Below are positions 20,822 to 30,630 of a DNA stretch of 64,000 bases, in pieces. The position numbers were made by a program, and so were the translations under genes. Position 1 is the first letter of the stretch. Each line of letters starts with the position of its first letter. The stretch comes from Yponomeuta sedellus (Eukaryota > Arthropoda > Insecta > Lepidoptera > Yponomeutidae). A model generated the notes under the pieces. It did no database searches, had not been told where the DNA came from, and was given only the letters and a program-made list of their open reading frames with translations. The stretch is taken from assembly GCA_934045075.1 (NCBI GenBank), contig OW203727.1, positions 17,544,861 to 17,608,860 on the forward strand, in the 5' to 3' direction.

Positions 20822-21040
20822 TAGAATGTGCTTTCGTCTTACAGTGGTATAGTTAAGTTCGATTCCCAGTGCGAGCATATAATAATGACATTGTTTCCTA
20901 AGCTATGTACATTTGTGAATAATAGCGTAATGGTGAAACAAAACATTGTGAGGAAACCTGAGTGTCCGAGATGTTCAAATACCTCAGCGCTTGAAATTGT
21001 CAATACGCTTTGGGCATTGGTAATGAGGTAAGAGGTATTT
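20822..21040 (+). mobile_element. Family B SINE
   Basis: Head decayed (CAGTGGTATAGTTAAGTTCG); body has AACATTGTGAGGAAACCTG and CCTCAGCGCTTGAAATTG…GGGCATTGGTAATGAGG as in other B copies. Confidence 0.65.
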
Positions 21041-21121
21041 GATCACTTCAGACACTCACGGCAACTAAAACTTTACAAATGTAAATAACTTAGGTTAGGA
21101 TGACATAATGTACTTACATAA

Positions 21122-21222
21122 CTTCTTCTTCAGACTATATTAGTCCACTGCTGGACATAGCCCTCCCCTAATGAGCGCCATAGCGCAAGGTTGTACTATC
21201 ATTGGGGAGTAATGTCCATTAC
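21122..21222 (-). mobile_element. Family R partial copy
   Basis: CTTCTTCAGACTATATTAGT…TAGCCCTCCCCTAATGAGCG, then AAGGTTGTACTATCATTGGG. 5' truncated. Confidence 0.75.
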
Positions 21223-21539
21223 TTATTAGTACATTATAATTGTCAGACAAAATGTTTCTTAATTCTTTCAGACTTAATTCTACTGTACGTGTGTACGTCA
21301 CTGAACTCTTCTTAAAGAACTGGACAGATTTGAATGAATTTTTTTGGATGCGTTTTGGTGGCGCCCTGGATGGTTTAGCTTCGCAAATCAGCCCGGCAGA
21401 TGGCGCTGCACGCAAGACAACGTCTGGCCCTGAGGACATTTACAATTTATATTTACTGCCCTTGTTTCGGCCTTGTAACATTAATTTGAAAAGAGAGTCA
21501 ATAAATAATCTATCTAATTATTTATCTATCTTTCTATCG
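21223..21539. other. Unassigned sequence before the 8-bp repeat
   Basis: A frame is open here but shows no domain; TGGCGCTGCACGCAAGACA and neighbouring words are unlike other repeats in the window. Confidence 0.3.
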
Positions 21540-21540
21540 A

Positions 21541-21652
21541 TCTATATATCTATATATCTATATATCTATATATCTATATATCTATATATCTATATATCTA
21601 TATATCTATATATCTATATATCTATATATCTATATATCTATATATCTATATA
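21541..21652 (+). repeat. (TCTATATA)14 microsatellite
   Basis: About 14 perfect 8-bp units, degenerating to TATC at both edges. Confidence 0.95.
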
Positions 21653-21699
21653 TCCGTCTATCTATCTGCTGGGTCCGCTAGAATGTCCGCTAGGGTCGA

Positions 21700-21833
21700 A
21701 ACAGCTACATCAGTTTTAATAAAATTTGCCTTTGAGTTAGCTGACACCTTGGATTAATACATAGGCTAAGTTTTACTGCGGGAAAATATCTTATTCTCTA
21801 ATAAACCGCGGGTAAGTCCCCGGGCACAGCTAG
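21700..21833 (+). mobile_element. Helitron 3' fragment
   Basis: GAGTTAGCTGACACCTTGGA…AATACATAGGCTA…CCCCGGGCACAGCTAG followed by T. The CTAG end and the internal words match the pieces at 31141-31270 and 56237-56553. Confidence 0.7.
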
Positions 21834-21835
21834 TA

Positions 21836-21914
21836 TAGTAATAAGGCCGCCAATTGTACAAATTTTTATGTTACTGTAACTTCTGTGTATAATAAAGAAT
21901 TCTCTATCTATCTA
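21836..21914 (+). mobile_element. LINE-J-like 3' end
   Basis: AATAAGGCCGCCAATTGTAC…GTATAATAAAGAATTCTC then (TATC)n. It abuts the Helitron end. Confidence 0.65.
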
Positions 21915-21955
21915 CCCTTCTTGGGCTTCACCGCAGTCGAGTTAAAAGAAGCTAC

Positions 21956-22093
21956 TTAATACAGAGAATATTGTAAAGAGGTTCGAAATTTCACTGATGC
22001 CGGTGAGTCGCCCATTAGCTCAGTTGAAAAGAGAGCTCTGGCACGGACAGCCAGAGGTCGCGGGTTCGAATCCCGGCATGGGTGGAACTTTTA
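21956..22093 (+). mobile_element. Family F SINE, 3' end replaced by a hairpin
   Basis: Complete head and tRNA-like domain (TTAGCTCAGTTG, GCGGGTTCGAATCCCGGCAT), but after GGTGGAACTTTTAG the family 3' end is missing and a hairpin follows at 22094-22149. Confidence 0.8.
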
Positions 22094-22149
22094 GGCTTTA
22101 TTACAAAACAGCTTCCCGGCATGAGTGGAAGCTGTTTTGTAATAAAGCC
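22094..22149. repeat. Hairpin, 23-bp perfect stem
   Basis: GGCTTTATTACAAAACAGCT plus TCC, a 10-nt loop (CGGCATGAGT), exact complement. The loop and stem base repeat the SINE word CCCGGCATG.GTGGAA. Confidence 0.9.
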
Positions 22150-22202
22150 AAGTGGTTCTCAGCTGGTAGGTACGCAGAATGATATAAAAGGCGCGTACGA
22201 CA

Positions 22203-22323
22203 TGAATGCATAAAAAAGCCACAAGTGGAATACGCGAACGTTTAATATCCATTTTTGGGTCACATTCATCTATTCTGTTTGCACTTAAGGTGCATTGGGG
22301 TGCTAAGTAACGCCACCGATGGA
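22203..22323 (-). repeat. Family N repeat
   Basis: Inverse copy of 24848-24965: shared words are CACAAGTGGAATA, GAACGTTTAA, GGGTCACATTC and TGCACTTAAGG(T/C)GCATTGGGGTGC. Related sequence at 40500-40715. Type unknown. Confidence 0.6.
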
Positions 22324-22337
22324 ACATAAATAATCTC

Positions 22338-22592
22338 AACCCTTTGTCCTAACTGCTTGGGCACGGGTCTCTTTGTTAACAGGAAGGAAGGTTAGGACAT
22401 ATTCCACCACGATGGCCAAGTCCGGGTTGGTAGAGTATTGTAAAACAGTGGCGAGCTTTATTGTCCGAATTTATCAAGTCGCCCTCTTGATAAATTCGGC
22501 TCTGACATGGCTTAAGGCCTCTGACATGGCTTAACGACTACCATTACATAACAGCCGGCACCAACGGCTTAGCGTGCCTTGCGAAACACGAA
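22338..22592 (-). mobile_element. Family S, partial, with inverted duplication
   Basis: Minus strand, missing the 5S-like end. At 22465-22499 a perfect 14-bp hairpin (CCGAATTTATCAAG) is inserted. 'CTCTGACATGGCTTAAGGC' then repeats CTCTGACATGGCTTAACG, a local tandem duplication. Confidence 0.75.
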
Positions 22593-22682
22593 GCCACGAT
22601 AATTGAAATAAGTAATTAAAATTTTACGGGATAATAAACTCATTAAAAGCTATATTTTGAACTATAACTTTCTTGACTTCAC

Positions 22683-22768
22683 TTCCGTGGTATGGCCTAA
22701 CCTTCCAGCGATGCAGAAAAAGACCCGAGCCCCAGCAGTGTCGACACACAAAAGGTTGATACGATACG
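22683..22768 (+). mobile_element. Family S 3' fragment
   Basis: GGTATGGCCTAACCTTCCAG…AAAGACCCGAGCCCCAGCAG…AAAAGGTTGATACGATACG. Confidence 0.7.
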
Positions 22769-23194
22769 ATGTTCACTACGGAACCCTTAAAATCACATAT
22801 CTTTAAACACCCACCCATCCCATCTCCAGCCCTAAAAATACAAATTAAACAAACAGAATACAGAAGAAAAAATGCAAAACTCCATTTCAACACGTATGCT
22901 TCAGACACAAGACAACAAACGCACATATACAAACACACATAAACGCGCACCGAAGCCTTGAATAAGACGTAACGAGGCGAGTAGTATGATGAAAAGGGCC
23001 GGGGTAGAGGCTAATGAATAATAATGTACCCGCAACCTTACTGTGACATGCAAGTTCTCCCTCTGCATCTATATGTTGTTACAAAATCCCAATTACATTC
23101 GAATACGGTGTTCAGAACTTGTTTACGTAACTTTCCACTCTATCGCGTTAAGGCGTTTCGGGGTGGTAATTAGCGCCGCCGAAGTTGAAATAGA
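22769..23194. other. Unassigned sequence
   Basis: Mixed composition with CACACAAAC-type words; no match. Confidence 0.3.
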
Positions 23195-23302
23195 AATAGT
23201 GAAGGAGAAGGGAAAAACATGGCTGGAACTACCATTCCTAGCCATACGTAGAGATAAATGGAAAACCTTTGTGTCAGCCCTAGTCTCCACGGAGGAGTAA
23301 AG
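23195..23302 (+). mobile_element. LINE-H C-terminal fragment
   Basis: Encodes WLELPFLAIRRDKWKTFVSA followed by LVSTEE and a stop, a LINE C-terminus. A relative with a (GAA)n tail is at 58925-59050. Confidence 0.6.
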
Positions 23303-23374
23303 TTTTATAATTATAATAATAGAAGGAAAATATTATGTGTCTAATACGGTGCTTATTTTGGAAGTAGTTTTTAG

Positions 23375-23735
23375 TAGTCTGATTAGAGAGCGGTGTGGAC
23401 TGAAAGAGGATGTAGTGACTAGAATTGAGAAAGGAATGTTGCGTTGGTTTGGACATGTGGACATGATGAAGGAAGAAAGATTGACGAAACAAATATATAT
23501 TGCGAATGTGAGTGGAAGGGTTGGTAAGGGTCGTCCCAGGCGGACATACATCGACCAGATAGGGGATGTATTAGCAAAGGGAAAGATAAAAAGTACCCGG
23601 CGTGCGTGCATGCAACGACTTATGAACCTTGAGAAGCGAAGGTGATCTGTCAGGATCGTGGCAAGTGGCAGTCCCTGGTCTCTGCCTACTCTTCTGGGAT
23701 ACAGGCGTGAGGTTATGTATGTATTTATATATGTA
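23375..23735 (+). pseudogene. LINE-G ORF C-terminal fragment
   Basis: About 85 open codons typical of the C-terminus of a LINE ORF: RCGLKEDVVTRIEKGMLRWF, GHVDMMKEERLTKQIY, GRVGKGRPRRTYIDQIGDVL, TRRACMQRLMN. It then stops and continues into GGATCGTGGCAAGTGGCAGT…TTCTGGGATACAGGCGTGAG and a (TATG)n tail. The RT domain is lost. Same family as 20216-20580. Confidence 0.75.
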
Positions 23736-23918
23736 GTTTTATAACAGGTGTCATATAGACCTAGAACAAGAAATACAAAATATATGTGCCAGTTTACCAG
23801 AAACTCTAACATAAAGGGACTAAAAAAGAAGAACTAGGGCTACCAATGGAAAAACCATTATTTGTTTTGTATGGAATCAGGCGTTACTTGGTGGAAATCC
23901 ATAAGCATTTTTCTTTTT
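23736..23918. other. Unassigned
   Basis: Short AT-rich spacer; CTACCAATGGAAAAACCATT resembles family N edges. Confidence 0.25.
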
Positions 23919-23998
23919 CTTCAGACTATATTTTGTAATCGACTGCTGGACATAGCCCTCCCGTGATGAGCGCCATAGCGCCCTGTCTTCAGCTTAAA
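23919..23998 (-). mobile_element. RTE LINE 3' fragment
   Basis: TTCTTCAGACTATATTTTGT…CATAGCCCTCCCGTGATGAG…AGCGCCCTGTCTTCAGCTT, the reverse complement of the RTE C-terminus and 3' UTR. Confidence 0.75.
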
Positions 23999-24689
23999 GT
24001 GTGACAATTACTTTGCATGGTGCTTGTGGTATTTTTGGCGGAATTTAGCCAAGTAATTCTCACATTTTAATGCTTTAACTTGTTTTATAACATATTTGCT
24101 CGTAAAGTGGTTGTAATTACACCAACTTCAATATCGTAATGTATCTCATTACGTACATGTGCGATAAGGTAATGTAAAAGGCACGTGTTTTTTTTAGTAA
24201 AGTTTTAAGTTACGCCGTCTAAAAATTAACGATACTTTTAAAAATCTTAGCAAAGAGGTTTTATGTCAAGAAAGTGGTCTATATTTTATGAATAAAATTA
24301 ACTTTGGGAAATTAAATATAACAAATAAACATTTAATTCTTTAATTTAATTAATTTTGACAATAAATTACAACCATTTATCTGTAACAAAAGCACAAAAA
24401 TATTAATTTACTTTATTAGTAATACTGGCTGTTTTTGTACCTTTGCCTAAAAAAAAAGTTGATGCGCGCACATCGCTTATTTGTGGACAAGTAAAAATAA
24501 ATCCGCGCGCTTTTTCTTTTCGATGTATTGTTTTTATTTGAAAATGTCGTCAAGTAGTGATCATAACAAAGTCAGAGTTTTATTAATTTCCTCGTAAATA
24601 TGTTATAAAACGTCGTATGACATACGTGCGCTTTGAAAATTACAGCCTCTGCTTCCTTAAAATGTACTTTTATGTATAACCAAGGACTT
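23999..24689. other. Unassigned AT-rich region
   Basis: No domain, no repeat match. Confidence 0.3.
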
Positions 24690-24970
24690 TAATCACTTTC
24701 CGCCAAAAACGTCCGTTTTAGCGGAAACCAATTAAAGTTCTCGTTAACTGATCCTTCTTGAATGTAGGTTCTAAAAATAGTTATCACAGTTGTTAAGGTT
24801 TCTTATGTTCATTTTTAGATAAAAACGTATTATAGAACAAGTTATTCCATCGATGGCGTTACTTAGCACCCCAATGCGCCTTAAGTGCAAACAGTATAGA
24901 CGAATGTGACCCGAAACATTTTAAACGTTCGCATATTCCACTTGTGGTTTTTTTATACATTCTATTTATT
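24690..24970 (+). repeat. Family N repeat, longest copy
   Basis: GCGGAAACCAATTAAAGT, TAGGTTCTAAAAATAG, TTATCACAGTTGTTAAG, then the TTACTTAGCACCCCAATGCG block. It matches 40500-40715 in its first part and 22203-22323 in its second. A third partial copy is at 33388-33470. Possibly a DNA transposon derivative, but no termini were identified. Confidence 0.6.
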
Positions 24971-25039
24971 ATTTTTTTATATTTTTTTCCATTGGTGGTG
25001 CTATTTAGAACCGCTTCGCTTTAATCATTTAGACGCCTC

Positions 25040-25260
25040 CAGAGTGTCGTCGTCGTCGTCAGGTTTTACTAGTCCAGTGCTGGACATAGCCCTCCCCCAA
25101 TGAGCGCCATAGCGCCCTGTCTTCAGCTTGCCGCATCCAGCATCTGCCGGCAGTTTTTGATCATCCCCCCAGCAGATCGTCATCCCACCTGGTCGGAGGG
25201 CGTCCTACACTACGTTTGCCGAGTCGCGGTCTCCACTCAAGAACACGTTTACTCCAATTG
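25040..25260 (-). mobile_element. RTE LINE 3' fragment
   Basis: Minus strand reads WSKRVLEW…SRLGKRSVGRPPTR…, …RALWRSLGEGYVQ…, with a (GAC)n tail variant at 25040-25055. Confidence 0.8.
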
Positions 25261-25777
25261 GTTACATTTTGGTGAAACAAAAATTAACTCCCTTGGAGTT
25301 TCCCCAATCTTCTAACAGAAGCCGAATCGGTGTCCTCTTATTTATTTTATTTATTTTAATTCCTTATTGCACTAATCACGTGAGTAAATGTACAAGGGCG
25401 TGCTTAATGCAAGAAGCAATCTCTTCCAGCAAAACCTTTGGTGCTGAAGAGACTGGCCTCTTGAATTTGCCACATTCATGTCGTAAATTTCCAGTAACTT
25501 TTGTGTATTGTTATCTAATTTTATAAACTTCGCGCATTGACAGACCTCACTGTAGTAGTCGAGGTACATACTAGCCCGAAAGTCAGAGAATTTATCGTAC
25601 ATTTTGTGTTTTACCGGACAAATCTTTAGTGCCGATTACGTAAAGCCCGCAATGAATAATAACCTCGGCTGTCGGGCGAGTCTGAACAGGCATCATAAAG
25701 GAAACGTGATTCTTACGACTTCGTCATCTCAAAAGATCTTCTGTTTTTTCACGATTAAATTTGTATTTTTTTTACCG
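25261..25777. other. Unassigned sequence
   Basis: Short open frames without domains; no matches in the window. Confidence 0.3.
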
Positions 25778-25915
25778 TTGCAATGAAATGAAAAGGTTTT
25801 ATTCAAAGTAGCGCAGAAACTGAGGCTTAATGAACGTTACAAGTCAAACTAGGTGTCTAAACCAAAAATTTAAAATAGACAAAAATACTCCAAACTTAGT
25901 CTTTTCAAAGTCCTT
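25778..25915 (-). mobile_element. Family T LINE 3' end
   Basis: Reverse complement of the 19788 copy: TGAAATGAAAAGGTTTTATT…GTAGCGCAGAAACTG…ACTAGGTGTC. Confidence 0.75.
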
Positions 25916-25967
25916 AATTAACAGAGTTTACATAATTATTATAAAACATAGCACTCTTGCATTGTAC

Positions 25968-26055
25968 TGGCTGGCAAGCTGAAAACAGGGCGCTATGGCG
26001 CTCATTAGGGGAGGGCTATGTCTAGCAGTGGACTAGTATAGCCTGATGATGAAGA
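25968..26055 (+). mobile_element. RTE LINE 3' fragment
   Basis: GGCAAGCTGAAAACAGGGCG…ATTAGGGGAGGGCTATGTCT…AGTATAGCCTGATGATGAAG. Confidence 0.75.
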
Positions 26056-26321
26056 TTGTACTGGCTATGATTCCAGACATCATTCTCATCTAAATAATTC
26101 TTTATGTTATAGTAGCCCCTTTGGCACAAAGTGTACTTAACACATATTTTTAAGCGCGTTTCAGGCAAGCTTAAGCTTTGCCTGTATTGGTAGCCTGCAT
26201 CGGAAACTCAACTAAATTCAGTCTTGGTGAGAATTTTCATTTTGCTTGTCTAAGCAGTATCACGTCCAATAAAACGGTCCATTCTCACGGGCTAGATAGA
26301 GGTCAGTTGTAAGCCCATTCG
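26056..26321. other. Unassigned
   Basis: No recognisable feature. Confidence 0.25.
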
Positions 26322-26682
26322 CGATAGAAGCACCCGTTGCCTAGCTGAACCGAGTAATTGGAATCAATCACTGGAGTTAAGCAACAACAGGCGCTGTCAG
26401 GTGCAGGATGGGTGATTACCGCAAGTGGTATTTTTTTCGAGCGCTTCCGTGCTTCGTAGGGCACGTTAAGCCGCTGGTGCCGGCTGTCATGTAATGGCAG
26501 TCGTTAAGCCATGTCAGAGGCCTTATGGGCGGCTTGATAGCTTCTGACAGTAAGGCTCGCCACTGTCTTACAATCCTCCACCAACCCGGACTTGGCCCCC
26601 GTGGTGGAGTACGGCCTAACCTTCCTGCGATACAGGAAGAGACCCATGCCCCAACAGTGGGGACATACAAGGGTTGATATCG
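26322..26682 (+). mobile_element. Family S, first unit of a second dimer
   Basis: Head AAGCACCCGTTGCCTAGCTG, 5S-like GGAGTTAAGCAACAACAGGC and GTGCAGGATGGGTGA; full body; ends GGGTTGATATCG. Confidence 0.8.
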
Positions 26683-26990
26683 AGGCGCGGTCAGGTGCAG
26701 GATGGGTGACCGTCCCGTGAATACCGCAAGTGGCATTTTTTTCGAGCGCTTCCGAGCTTCGCAAGGCACGTTAAGCCGTTGGTGTCAGCTGTCATGTAAT
26801 GGCAGTCGTTAAGCCGTGTCAGAGGCCTTATGGGCGGCTTGATACCTTCTGACAGTAAGGCTCGCCACTGTCTTACAATCCTCCACCAACCCGGACTTCG
26901 CCCCCTTGGGGGAGTATGGCCTAACCTTCCTGCGATGCAGGAAGAGACCCGTGCCCCAGCAGTGGCGACATACGAGGGTTGATATCGATA
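26683..26990 (+). mobile_element. Family S, second unit, starting in the 5S-like box
   Basis: Starts AGGCGCGGTCAGGTGCAGGA directly after the first unit, without the ~60-bp head, then GTGACCGTCCCGTGA and the full remainder to GGGTTGATATCGATA. Confidence 0.8.
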
Positions 26991-27540
26991 TTTAATTGCA
27001 CACGAAACATTGAACAGGACATTACAGAAGAAATAACATGTACAAATATTTTTCGCAGGTCAAATCAGTTTATTTCAACTTAAAGAATTAGATTCTGTTC
27101 GCTGAACTGCACTTACTATATACTAAAACATATTATGTTCTACTAGATTTATTGGCGTTATCATGACGTAATAATATAAAATATAATTTAACACCTTTCT
27201 CGGAACTTGTGACTAGGAAGTTAAGTACATACTCGTACCTAATGTTTGATAATACGAAACACCAAAACCGCTCAGTTGGCTTGTGCCGCTTCGCAAATAG
27301 AGATCATAATCCACTGTGGCAGCAGCAACATTCGATCGTAAATCCGAGGAATACCCCAGATACCGTTGGATGTGTTAGCTAGTAGAATTTGAGTTAGACA
27401 AAGCTTCTACGCGAGAACGTAGTGTTATTGTTTGCGATAAGTTTCGCGTTAGATATTCTGGCTTCGGTATGACAAATGACTGGATTGGATAGTTTTAGCT
27501 TCGTGAATTTAGTTTATGCTTTGTTATGTGGTCCAACTAT
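26991..27540. other. Unassigned
   Basis: AT-rich, no match. Confidence 0.3.
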
Positions 27541-27850
27541 GAAGCGCTCGTAACCTAGTCGAACCAAGTGATTGGGATCAATCACTTTAGTTAAGCAACA
27601 ACAGGGGCGGTCAGGTGTGACTACCGCTAGTGGCTATTTTTCCGAGCGCTTCCGTGCTTCGCAAGGCACGTTAAGCCATGTCAGAGGCCTCATGGGTGGC
27701 TTGATAACTTCTCACAGTAAGGCCCGCCACTGTCTTACAATCCTCCACCAACCCGGACTTGGCCCCCGTGGTGGAGTATGGCCTAACCTTCCTGCGATGC
27801 AGGAAGACACCCGTGCCCTAACAGTTGGGACACACAAGGGTTGATATCGT
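27541..27850 (+). mobile_element. Family S copy
   Basis: Head GAAGCGCTCGTAACCTAGTC; partial 5S-like block (GGGGCGGTCAGGTGTGA), with the GGATGGGTGACC part deleted; ends GGGTTGATATCG. Confidence 0.8.
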
Positions 27851-28235
27851 ATCGAATTGTATAAATGAAAACCGTGTATCAACAAAAAAACACATCACAA
27901 GGAGAGAAAATAGACAGCTTCCAAAATTGTTATTTATGCGATAACACAACAGAAACACATAAAATCACGCCACGGACAAGCGAACAAAAACAACGCTTTT
28001 CACTTGAATTAAACCCATAAATCGGCGCAGGGTCAGGCAGACAAAACGTCCACGCAGCGGCATACCAGATTTACAGCAACTTGATTAAGGAAATGTATTG
28101 TCTGTCGGAATGTAAATTCGGGACGGGCGGACTGGAGCCATAGCGCAACGCCGGAGGGGATTCGAATTAAGACATGATTAGTTACCCACAATCTACGGCG
28201 GCTAATTACATTTCTATTAAAGTAGGTATTAGTGA
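27851..28235. other. Unassigned
   Basis: No match; GGCGCAGGGTCAGGCAGACA-type mixed sequence. Confidence 0.25.
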
Positions 28236-28335
28236 TCACTTTTAGTGATAAGGCCGCCGTCTGTACTGTGAGGTTAAGAAATTTCTGTGTAATTTCCTTT
28301 TTTTATGTACAATAAAGTGTTCTCTATCTATCTGC
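28236..28335 (+). mobile_element. LINE-J-like 3' end
   Basis: TTTTAGTGATAAGGCCGCCG…ATGTACAATAAAGTGTTCTC then TATCTATC. Confidence 0.65.
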
Positions 28336-28619
28336 ATATTATTAGTGAAGTAGCTGATATTTTCATTTAAGCTATGAGAATCATAAAAGACGAAAAAGTA
28401 ATCAGCGTGCTGGTCTTAATCTATTGCGACAAAACAAGTGATAGCTATGTCGGTTACCTATTTTTAAGTTAGGTACCTAGTAGAGGAGACTATACTCCTT
28501 TATTTTTCTAGAAAACTATCATCACCAACGATTACCAACGTTACAGAATCCTTTGGAATGCCATAGAAACATAAAAAAAAACTGACGAAACTAATAATAA
28601 TACCTCATACACACCTACT

Positions 28620-28815
28620 GTTTCGTTGGCCTAGTGGTTAGCACTGGTTAACGTTGGTTTGACTATCAGAACAAAAATACCACTGAGAACCAGATATCAT
28701 GTGATCACCGAGGTTCGATCATTATGGAAGGCGCTGGACGCAGTCTGGGTGTATTTTCATACTTGTAATGTCCTTTCCTACTTACTATAGCACAAGATAT
28801 CCCAGTGTGGGACCA
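28620..28815 (+). mobile_element. Family C-like SINE, diverged
   Basis: TTCGTTGGCCTAGTGGTTAG (A-box-like) and GAGGTTCGATCATTATGG (B-box-like), then GTGTATTTTCATACTTGTAA and TATCCCAGTGTGGGACCAGA as in family C. Confidence 0.6.
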
Positions 28816-28901
28816 GAAACATTGATTGTGCAGTTTTAATTATTGCTATAAGTTTATTATGTGTGTTTTTTATCATTATTATTATGTTTGGTGAATATAT
28901 T

Positions 28902-28997
28902 ATCATATAATTTTTAATGCACTAACCCGTGCTAAGGATAATTTTAAAAACCTATTTAGAGGCTAAAAATTGCACCCATGCCGGGACTCAAACCAAA
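28902..28997 (-). mobile_element. Family F SINE, 5'-truncated
   Basis: Long-tail isoform on the minus strand: TTTTTAATGCACTAACCCGT, GCTAAGGA, AAAACCTATTTAGAGGCTAA, ATGCCGGGACTCAAACC, then stops. Confidence 0.75.
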
Positions 28998-29970
28998 TGT
29001 TTAAAGATGTAATGTAAGGCCTCCTTAGTTACGAAATCGTTGCCAAACGGCTGATCAGCCCTTATTTTTAAGTTCAGGCAGTCTTAATTGCCCATAATAT
29101 ATACCCAGGCACATTTTTCACTGACACAAAAAAAAACTGTGAAGGAAAACATCCCAGGAAAATCTTGCTCTATGCAGCGAGACGTATAATTGAGACTATC
29201 TCGAAAAATCTCATCACCCTGCAGTGTTACCTATTTACGAAGCTTATGTTTTTGAGAATACGCAAATAAATCACTATCAAGAAAAACTGAAAAGTGCTGA
29301 AAGACTTGACGAGTTCCTTCCCGTGCTACTTTACAGACCAACCCTAATAAGCGTGTCGGTGATTATGATGTAGAAATGCCTACGTCACGGGTGGCCGCAC
29401 TTAGCGCCGTGATGTGGGTAAGGTGTAACATGGGCGTCTGTGGCAAAGAGGTTGTATCTAATGAGAAACTCGTAAAACGTCCTTGCTTTGGGATACCCTT
29501 CGGGTCTTAAAACTACAGCAGTATTATGTAGGTACTACGAAATAGAGGAGACAGTTCAAACAAACAATTTTCCTCCAAATATTTCTGACGGCTACAGAGT
29601 TTTCTACCCGGTTGCGAAAGTGAAGGAAGGTCGTTCATTCGACAAGTTTGTACCAAATATTTCATGGTTCTGGATGACCTGTTTTATTCAAGTTGTAACT
29701 GTGCGCTTATCATCAAGCGTTTAAACACTTTAAGAGCAGAGTATTTTAAGAGCAAAATATTTTTCCTTAATGTGAGTTTGTTATTTTTATTTGTGAAATC
29801 CCTTTCTAGTATTATGAGGGTATATTTTACATTCGTGTCTTATGTTTTTTTCCCATGTTTATTTCAAATTTTTTTATATTTATATACCGTTTATGTAGGT
29901 GTATCAACTATAAAAATATCTTGTCTAATATTGTTTAGTTGCGCCGACTATCCGTCTTTGAGTTTCAATT
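28998..29970. other. Unassigned
   Basis: Short frames only, no domain or repeat match. Confidence 0.3.
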
Positions 29971-30045
29971 TCTTTTTTTCCATCAATGGTTGTCTAGAAG
30001 AAATGCAATAACGAATATTCTATCCATCTATTTATCTATCTCTTT
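29971..30045 (+). mobile_element. LINE-J-like 3' end fragment
   Basis: ATCAATGGTTGTCTAGAAGA then TATTCTATCCATCTATTTAT; its reverse relative is at 41540-41660. Confidence 0.45.
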
Positions 30046-30380
30046 AACATCCATTTCAATTGACTTTTTTAAGGATGAATTTTGGGTCGTAGAAGTTTTG
30101 GCCGTAGGAGAACTCACTGGCTTCAATTTTGCTGAATAGTTTCAGATAGGCACATAGATTTGTTCCAAGACGCCACTTCACGGGTTACAGTGGCCACAAT
30201 AATAGCCGACCTCCGTTAGGAGATGGCACAGCAAGAACAAACGGAACTGAAACTCCAGAAAAGATCATGCCTAAAGTAACGAATAAGGTAAGGTTCATGG
30301 CTGACGGTGGGCGGGGAAAAATATTCTCGCATGATGAGAACTTAAAATTGGATAGAATGTAAAATACTGACATTGTCACA

Positions 30381-30415
30381 TCACACATTATAAAGGCGAA
30401 AGTTTGTGAGTGTCC
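30381..30415 (+). mobile_element. Helitron 5' end fragment
   Basis: A|TCACACATTATAAAGGCGAA followed by AGTTTGTGAGTGT, matching the start of the element at 30631. Confidence 0.5.
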
Positions 30416-30420
30416 CTATC

Positions 30421-30590
30421 TCAGCATCACGGAAAGGTACCTATGCATTTTCGATCGATTTTCGCATTTATACTAGTCGCGATACGAGCTAGAATGTCAT
30501 TATGTGTCGTCCAATATGTGTCCGTTTCGCCGAAAGCCAATTTAACAAAATAAACCTCGTTTCAATCAAACTAGGAAAATTGGAATGTTG
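30421..30590 (+). repeat. Family E repeat, copy 1
   Basis: CACGGAAAGGTACCTATGCA, CGATCGATTTTCGCATTTAT, GTCCGTTTCGCCGAAAGCCA and CTCGTTTCAATCAAACTAGG. Inverse copy at 60466-60638, where it interrupts a decayed LINE. Confidence 0.7.
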
Positions 30591-30630
30591 AAATTGTAAA
30601 ATGTTGTTGTATGCCTTACCGGTTATTTTA

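Noticed and set aside
25269..25526. 85-codon open frame as a small protein
   Set aside because: No recognisable domain and it starts without ATG context; likely chance.
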